Shown here piece after piece: positions 57,419 through 64,000 of a stretch of 64,000 bases of DNA. The first letter of the stretch is position 1; each line of letters opens with the position of its first letter. The DNA comes from Cephalotrichum gorgonifer. Lineage: Eukaryota > Ascomycota > Sordariomycetes > Microascales > Microascaceae. Both the position numbers and the translations under genes were made by a program. The DNA lies in assembly GCA_900312665.1 (NCBI GenBank), contig ONZQ02000005.1, positions 1,777,077 through 1,841,076 of the forward strand. Reading direction: 5' to 3'. The notes under the pieces are model-generated. The model was given only the letters and a program-made list of their open reading frames with translations. It did no database searches and was not told where the DNA came from.

Positions 57419-59462
57419 TCAGCTTTCCCACACGCGCCTAATGCGAACAAATGTGTTCTTCGGCTTCGCAAAAAGCTCTTCCACCATATCCCAGCTGCTG
57501 AGGCTTCCTTCCGGCAGCCTCCCGAACTCGAAGTTCCACACGAGGAGCGTTATTATCAGCCTTTGCTGGAGGTACGCCAGCTTCTGGCCCCAACACCCCC
57601 TCTTCCCACTTCCAAGCGACATAAAAGGCCCCATCATCCCATCATAGACAAGTCTCCCGTCGTCACTGTCCTCTTCCCGAGGCCGCAGCCAGCGCTCGGG
57701 CCAGAATTCTTCCGCTGGATATGGACTGTCTGCCCAGTCGGAAAAGCCTTTGTTCTGCTTCCTTGAGGTCTCGCTCCTCAATCGCTCGGGAATATCCCAC
57801 CCCTTGCTTTGGAACGTCGGGCCCAGGATGGGAAGGAAGATTTTAGTACCCCTGGGAATGAAGTGGCCCAATATGTACATATCGACAGAAGCCTCACGGG
57901 CGACTATAGGGGACGGGGGTGTCAGGCGGAGGACTTCCTGAGTGAAGGCGTCTAGGTATGGGATCTGCGTATTGGTGATCTCCTCCACGGTAGGCTGTCG
58001 GCGCTCAAGGTAGGCACTGGAATGAGTTGCGTAGAGGGCTGATCGGAGGTTCTGCTGGACATCAGAGTGTTGACTGAGATGCTTAACTGACAAGCAGAGG
58101 GTGGTGTGGGTTGAGTCCTGGCCGCCGACGATGTAGCCGAGGAGACTGTCTCTGAGAGCTACAGAATCCAGGTCTGGACTCGTACCAGAAGCCTCTGCAG
58201 CCTTTGTTACGCGGTAAACTAGGTGGTCTGCAGCGCATGTGGATGTAAAGCCTGCTTTGTCCCGTGTTACCCTCTGGTTTGCCTCGGTAAGATAGTACTT
58301 CACTGTACGTATATCGTTAGCGAATAGATACACTCCCAGTCTTTCAAAGAGTAGAGTACTATGGATGTCTCCATTAACTATTACAAGGCGCTGGAAAAGT
58401 GGATTCGAGGGGTAGGGGACATTTTCAACACGTAAGCTCTTCGTAGGGTACTTACTGGTGGCAATTTTGACCCTAAGTGCCTCTCTCATCTTCGGGTTGA
58501 CCCTGTTATTAACAATGTGATATAGCTTTGCCCCTGGGTAGCCTGCAACAGAGCCAATAGCCTGCTCAATGGAGTATATGGCATCAAGGAGTGCCGGGTT
58601 CTCCATCTTGGGAAACTTAGTCGGGACATCCACTGGGCCCCTGCAAGGGAATTTGGATGCTTGTAGTCTCTCAAGTTGCTGGATGGTGGAGCTTGTGCTA
58701 GGGGGTAGTCCAACCGCACCAGCCATCATGATGTCGAACGTCATATGGCTGATGTCGCAACCTGCATCAAATGGTCTTCCATCGGCAACCTTGGCCTTGA
58801 ACTCCCACAGGCGGATAAGGTTGAGCGCCATTTTGTATGCTGCCGGACCAGATACCTGGGAGCAATATTACTGTTAGCAGATGGGTAACGCTACAAGCGC
58901 CATGGCCATGCCGCGTTGGTTAGTATACACTCACGCTATTTAGGAAGCCTGAGCTCATCAGGTCCTTGGATATAGCCCTGGTACTCTTGAAGTCTGGGTG
59001 ATAGTCCTCCATTGCGAGAAAGTGCCCGGGGGCCTGCTCCGTCATTGTTAGCGCCTGATGCAAACGGTGGGCTCGTGGGTACTACCATACCAGAGCCAGA
59101 AAGGTATCACAATTAATAGACCCTCGAATAATCTCCTTTCCCCGCCGGAGCATTATATCGCGAGCCTCTTTGTAGTCTGCCACGACGATGCCAGGCTTCG
59201 CCCCCAGCCCGAAGAAGAATTGAACGATGGGGGCGTTGTGCTTCCGGGCCAGCTCCATCCACCATAGCCTACGCCGACCGCCGGCTTTGTCGACCGCTGC
59301 AATCTCGGGGATATCTCCCAGTATGCGGTTCGCAGAGTCCTTGTTGTACGGGATTCCAGGGAGGGGCTTTGGCAGGAGGGCCCTGTAAATGGCATAGAGG
59401 ATGCCGAATCCAGCAGTGGCCACCGCGAGGGTGGCCACTACGGTGGGATGGACTGATGCCAT
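57419..59462 (-). CDS. Cytochrome P450 monooxygenase, ER membrane
   Basis: Exons (minus) 59462-59091, 59033-58935, 58855-58456 and 58302-57419 give about 584 residues. An N-terminal anchor (VVATLAVATAGFGILYAIY) is followed by the proline hinge LPKPLPGIPY. The I-helix reads GGQDSTHTT, the ExxR motif is EVLR, and the heme loop is LGSGKRGCWG with Cys near residue 527. The usual Phe seven residues before Cys is Leu here. The third intron (58303-58455, 153 nt) is in frame; GTAAGT, a GCTAACG branch and a TACAG acceptor argue that it is real, and removing it brings the length near the P450 norm. The second acceptor is ambiguous by one codon. It acts with a reductase on an unknown substrate; no biosynthetic core gene lies nearby. 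Confidence 0.87.
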
Positions 59463-61164
59463 GGCGTAGCGTTCCGTTGACTCAGCAAATGATCACAGGT
59501 ATCTCATGTGGTCAGTGGTAAAGCTTTAGTCGGGGACGAGTAGGGCTTTATAAGCCAGGCTAGGTGAATAATACAAAGGCTCTAAAGAATAGTGGAGATC
59601 GAATTAGAAGCTTATATGGACACGAGGTCGGTACAAGACGGTATTGTACACCATGTTCCAGATATCGTCAAGACTCTTGCTATGACGCCCGGGTTTTCTC
59701 CATTCTCACCCCGATCCCTGTCCAAAAGCGGAGCGTTCATCATTCGTCGAGTCAAAGAAAGGGCTTATAGGGTCCCATGAAACATGGCGGAGTCAAATAT
59801 ACGAGATTGAGATTAGACCCCAACCAGACTAAGCTCTGCGCTCACCAGAAGTATCGTAGAGTGATCTCCGCCCACTCCGTGTGAAGGCCCAACGCAACGG
59901 ACTAATCTCTACCAGGACAATGTCCGCGATCCTGTCTCATCCATTATACGCTGTGCCGTTCTCGCAAAGATTACGGCATTCACTTGCTGGTGTCTTCTTT
60001 GGACACCAATCGATCCACAAGGCCGCCCCCAGCCGGCCTCTGTGCCTGTCCCCCTTCTTTGGGAGCGAGATGTAATGCCAATAAGGAAATATCGATCGCT
60101 CCTTGCGGTGGAATTAGGGGGTTCTGCCTTGGCATAAAGACAAGCTCCAAGTGTGCAGTAATGACGTTCAGTGTCCTAGCAATTCCCGGAACAGTGTTCG
60201 ATGTCTTAGATATTCACCAGGAATAGAGCCTACGCGAACTTTCCTGTGCTCATAGGTGTCACTTTCCGGCTCGAGTTGTGTTAATAAGGAGGTAGAATTA
60301 CGGGTCAGGCACTGCCGAGATGTGTCTCACTTGTGTAGAGACTAGTAGGAGTCGGTAGATTCAAGAAGCGTCAACTCCGGAGATCACGGTGGGGCAATTT
60401 CCTCAAGTGGTCTGGTCTGGTCTGCCAGAGTCCGAACCGTGTCTCGCGACCCCTCAAGACAACCTTACTAGGGAGGTGTCGTCAACAGCTACCCCTGACG
60501 CTAGGGCTAACCATCACAGCAAAACTTCCAAGTACCTACCTGGTATTTTCCCGTTTGTTAGATATTGGAAAGGAAATAGCTGTTGCAGGTCAGAAACTAG
60601 GCACACGGGCGTCACAATGTCGGCCATCCGTGACAACAGGCTTTCTTCTCCTGGTCGTACTAATGGTAGATATAGAGAGACTGTGGCATCAGGGGCTGAG
60701 CGTTGGCGATGGATGCGGAAAACAAGATATTCCTTGACTATGAGAACTAATCGGATACTACATCGACTTCTGTTCGAGGAAATTGAGATGTCACACTGAC
60801 TGCGAAAGGTGAGACTGAGACTAAGAAATTACCGGCACTCTACTCTGTAATCAAGCATTTACTACCCACCCGTACCTGAGTGTCTTTGATCTTCCTTACA
60901 CAGCCCCTGCCCCCGTCTTTCCTCTTGCAAGCGTGAAACCCCGATACCCCGCCTCGTTCCCCGGTTTGGGGTTCAAATCAAGGTTTAACAGCAAGTAGCT
61001 TTCGCAGCGAAGAAGGGGGTTGATCTATTGAGGAGGAGGTTTCTATGTTCTCCTACAAACTAGGATTCATTGCCAAGCCATCATATTCTGATAGCCATAA
61101 TCACCATGGCTAGTCTCCGCGCTGTGTATAGTGGGCCAATGCAAAACCCTGGAACCCTGGATTG
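59463..61164. other. 1.7-kb interval upstream of the P450 gene
   Basis: It includes the P450 promoter. ORFs on the plus strand up to 136 codons lack motifs and are not called. Confidence 0.4.
59547..59552 (-). promoter_or_regulatory. TATA box of the P450 gene
   Basis: The minus strand reads TTATAAAG, about 85 bp upstream of the P450 ATG at 59462. Confidence 0.5.
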
Positions 61165-61452
61165 TCATGTAAGAGCCAGATTCTCCCGCGTCACGAGGTT
61201 ATGTAGTAGGGCGGATGTTGTGCCTAATTTGGTGACGCTTTTGATGAGGAAGTAGTAAATCAGCTTCACGGTGATATTTCCAACGGTGGCAGGGTCAGTG
61301 CTGTAGTTTGCGCCTGTGTACTCGAGCGTATCAGCCAAGTCGGAGGCGGTGTCGTTAATGGCCGAGATGCCGCACTGGTCGCCGGCGGTACATTCTTCCG
61401 GGAAAGCTTCCCACGTGCTATTGGCGACCTTGAACTGGTCAGAACCTCCCAA
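61165..61452 (-). pseudogene. Possible gene fragment or terminal exon, unknown family
   Basis: An open stretch of about 90 codons has amino-acid usage of a real exon (FKVANSTWEAFPEEC, AGDQCGISAINDTASDL, two Cys, two N-glycosylation sites) and ends at a proper stop. A plausible acceptor (TGACCAG) precedes FKVAN. I could not find a start codon, signal peptide or upstream exon on the minus strand within 200 bp. It may be a relic or the last exon of an undetected gene. No function is assigned. Confidence 0.3.
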
Positions 61453-61817
61453 TATATGTTCGTATTACGTCGTCTCAAGGCTAACCATTCCTTGCCGGGA
61501 GGAAGCGAGGGGCAGACATGTCATTGACCGCCTATCCCCCGCACGTTCTCTTACGTACTGAAAGTCTTGGCGGATAATATAGCCTTAATAGGACTAGCGC
61601 CTGTGGGCCTGAGCTGGCGCGCATTCACGAATTAACTAATAACGAGCTGGTTTGTAAGATGGCGAGATCAATAATATCGTGTCACTAATAATACAAGTAC
61701 ATAAAGCGGGGGATGGTTTCAGGATGTCCGACCTTGGAAGCCCCCAGCCTCGAATTTCAAACCTCTCCTCACCATCATAAACCATATCTACCAGCACACC
61801 CACGACATACTCACAGC
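61453..61817. other. Intergenic upstream of the isochorismatase-like gene
   Basis: Promoter region with an A/C-rich leader just before the ATG at 61818. Nothing else is seen. Confidence 0.45.
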
Positions 61818-62488
61818 ATGGCCTCCGGCGTATCCTTCCGCTCCATCATTGGCCTGTCGCCCTCCACGGCCTCAACGGCCGACAGCGTCCTCGTTATAAT
61901 CGACGCCCAGAACGAGTACACCACCGGCAAGCTAACTATCTCGGGCGTTGAGAAGTCTCGAGTAGTTATCGCCTCCGTGCTCGAAAAGTACCGCGCCGCC
62001 AAGTCACCCATCATCCACGTCGTCCACGCAACGCCTGCAGGCGCACCGGTCTTCACCCCAGGCACAGACCTGGCGAGGGAACTAGAGGAATTGACGCCGA
62101 TTGAAGGCGAACATGTCGTAACGAAGCAGCACCCTGGGTCGTTCACAGGGACTCAGTTGGAGGAGCTGCTGAAGGGTACTGGGCGGAGCAAGGTCGTGTT
62201 GACCGGATACATGGTAAGCCTTCTTTATCTATCCACGTTTCTCCTTGCGAAGCAGAGAGACGGCAAGGGGTGGGGGGTTTACGGGCTAACTCAACCACAC
62301 AGGCCCATGTTTGCGTTTCCACGACAGCTCGCCAGGCCGCTGAGAGGGGGTGGGATGTCATCATTGTCGAGGACGCTGTTGGTACCAGGGATATCCCGGG
62401 GTCGACTGCTGACGAGTTGAAGAGAGTCGCGCTGAGCGAAATCGCGGATGCGTTCGGAACTATCATTCAGAGCGGGGACATTCACTAG
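61818..62488 (+). CDS. Isochorismatase-like cysteine hydrolase
   Basis: Two exons (61818-62213, 62303-62488) give 193 residues. The catalytic triad of the family is visible: Asp29 in VIIDAQNEY, Lys103 in VTKQHPGSF and Cys136 in AHVCVSTTA, which opens exon 2. The conserved cis-peptide region VVLTGYM precedes the Cys. The intron (89 nt, GTAAGC...CACAG) splits just after TGYM and joins in phase 0. The family includes isochorismatases, nicotinamidases and N-carbamoyl hydrolases. Without further residues the substrate stays open; the length fits the stand-alone hydrolases. No signal peptide, so probably cytosolic. Confidence 0.9.
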
Positions 62489-62681
62489 GCGGAGACTGTA
62501 GCCTTGCCTTCTAAGATGGGGGATATGGTAGCACGATTGTTCTCTACGCTCGCCTGGTTAGGCTAGTTCGCATCCTGAATAGTAGTACGTCGCCCCGCTT
62601 CGTTTCTGTCAAAAGTTAAGTAGCGCTGCAGATTGGATAATAATGTCCGGATGTGAATAGGCGATAAATGCAGCTGTGCAA

Positions 62682-62719
62682 CTGTAAGGGCAGAGGACCT
62701 CTGTAAGGGCAGAGGTCCA
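62682..62719. repeat. 19-bp tandem duplication forming a hairpin
   Basis: CTGTAAGGGCAGAGGACCT (62682-62700) is followed at once by a near-identical copy (62701-62719). The junction creates exact arms GGACCTCTG (62695-62703) and CAGAGGTCC (62710-62718) around a 6-nt loop. It sits about 180 bp upstream of the HET gene start. Confidence 0.65.
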
Positions 62720-62898
62720 CCATGGACGGGATGCAAGGCGGCCAGTCCTACCCTGCTGCATGCCCTGATCTCGAGCCAAGTCGATGACGTGGCATAGCCC
62801 CGATCCTAAGCCACCACGCCGAGCTCAAGGCTCCCTCGTGATTGTATCGCTGCCTGAATCTAGTTTGGACACCAACCACCCAAATATCCCGAGAAGTC

Positions 62899-64000
62899 AT
62901 GTCACACTCAATGGCTGAGACTGCGTCCTCTACTGAACCCGGACCTGAGCAATGCGACGTATGTTTCAGCCTGCGGTACTCGCGCAAGCGGGATAACCAA
63001 CTGCTCAATCTGCCGGCACACATGCCCTACGGGCAGAACTGGGTTACAAGGCACATTAACGAATTCGAGGCATCAAGTGCACGAGGATGCCACGTGTGTG
63101 ACTTCATCGTAAATGTAATGCAGCATTTCGAGATCGTACCAGAGGCCAGAAAAAGCATCTCGGTAGCCATCAATGGCCATGGTCAGGCCGTAGTGCTTCT
63201 GTCGTGGTCATACACGACGATACAGGTTTATACACCGAGCGGTAAATGCCTCCCATATCTTTTTTTTTCCCAAAAACGAATTTCCTCCAGTGTTCCAGCA
63301 TCTGATACACCTTAATCCAGGTTACCCACCGGCGTGGGAAGGCCTCGTGAACAGCAACGAGCTCAGTCTGCATGCCGATTCTTCGGAGGCATATACCTTC
63401 ATTGAAACTTGCCTCGCCAAATGCAACCAGCATCTGAAATGTCGGCCTCTTCCATCTCAACCCCCTGCACGGCTCATCGATGTTGGCTCCCTTAGCGACA
63501 CCAAGGTTCGACTTATTGACAACATTCCTACAACTCAATCACCCTACATCGCTCTCAGCTACTGCTGGGGAAAAGCCAAAGTCGTCAAGACGACGCAGGC
63601 AAACTACCAGGCCATGAAGCGGGGAATACAGATATCTACCCTGCCTTTAACCATCTAGGATGCGGTCAAGGTAACGCGGAGGCTAAAGCAGCGATATCTA
63701 TGGGTCGACGCAATCTGCATCATTCAGGACTCGGCACCAGACTGGGAGGTCGAGTCAAGCAACATGGCATCTACCTACCGCGGCGCCTACCTCACCATCT
63801 CAGCCGGCACATCTGATTCGGTAACGGATGGCTTTCTCAATTGCAGACATACCGCGGCCCAGGAGAATGAGCCCTTCACGATGGCATGGAAAACGACAAG
63901 TGGCGCGCAGACCGGCCTGTGTGCAAGAATCATACCCCCTCTGGAGTCGCACTCACCATCAGGCGGCGAAGAAGTTCTGCCGACATCGCTTCGGGGTTGG
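62899..64000 (+). pseudogene. HET-domain (heterokaryon incompatibility) gene with in-frame stop, 3' end beyond window
   Basis: Exon 1 is 62899-63241; a 49-nt intron (GTAAAT...CTCCAG) leads to exon 2 from 63291, open in frame to the window edge apart from one TAG at 63656-63658. The N-terminal region has paired Cys (CDVCF; GCHVCDF). The HET core follows: YIALSYCWGKAK, then ISTLPLTI, the stop, DAVKVTRRLKQRYLWVDAICIIQD and TYRGAYLTISAG. In the family a residue, often Gln, stands where the TAG is, so CAG to TAG is the simple explanation. HET proteins mediate self/non-self recognition and cell death when unlike strains fuse. If the stop is real, the product ends mid-domain at about 236 residues and would not be functional. 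Confidence 0.8.

Noticed and set aside
55000..62500. Secondary-metabolite cluster around the P450
   Set aside because: No PKS, NRPS, terpene cyclase or DMATS core gene and no pathway regulator in reach.

Overview
The window reads as nuclear DNA of a filamentous ascomycete (Pezizomycotina). Genes carry short GT-AG introns (45 to about 170 nt) with CTAAC-like branch sites, they are spaced by 0.5 to 3 kb, and the one tRNA has a nuclear-type anticodon-loop intron. The content (pectate lyase, beta-glucosidase, carboxylesterase, GMC oxidoreductase, several transporters, PTH11-type receptor, HET protein) suits a plant-associated or saprotrophic mould. I cannot name the species. Exon joins were worked out by eye from splice signals, reading frame and family motifs.

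Layout. 0-14 kb: small C2H2 zinc-finger protein (+), PL9-type pectate lyase (-), TMEM16/anoctamin scramblase (-), secreted type-B carboxylesterase (-), GH3 beta-glucosidase (+). 14-26 kb: tRNA-Phe (-), small secreted protein (+), Dal5-type MFS permease (-), secreted GMC oxidoreductase (-). 27-38 kb: a frameshifted small secreted ORF (-), a PTH11/rhodopsin-like seven-helix protein (+), and a very large minus-strand gene joining a sacsin/Hsp90-like ATPase to a C-terminal NO VEIN (DUF3883) nuclease-like domain. 39-54 kb: NmrA-like NAD(P)-binding protein (+), membrane protein resembling DUF3176 (+), SLC6-type Na+ symporter (+), DHA1-type MFS exporter (+), secreted EEP-fold phosphodiesterase (+). 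55-64 kb: an unrecognised soluble protein (+), cytochrome P450 (-), a possible gene fragment (-), isochorismatase-like hydrolase (+), and a HET-domain gene (+) running off the right edge with an in-frame stop inside the HET core.

Functional reading. Pectate lyase, beta-glucosidase, esterase and GMC oxidoreductase form a loose plant-wall and extracellular oxidation set; Dal5, SLC6 and DHA1 carriers handle nutrient uptake or export. No PKS, NRPS or terpene core enzyme is visible, so there is no secondary-metabolite cluster that I can defend. The most unusual parts are the GHKL ATPase-NO VEIN fusion, the nonsense-interrupted HET gene and the orphan gene at 55.9 kb. These are the candidates for self/non-self or immune-type functions. 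No transposons, CRISPR arrays or telomere repeats were seen.
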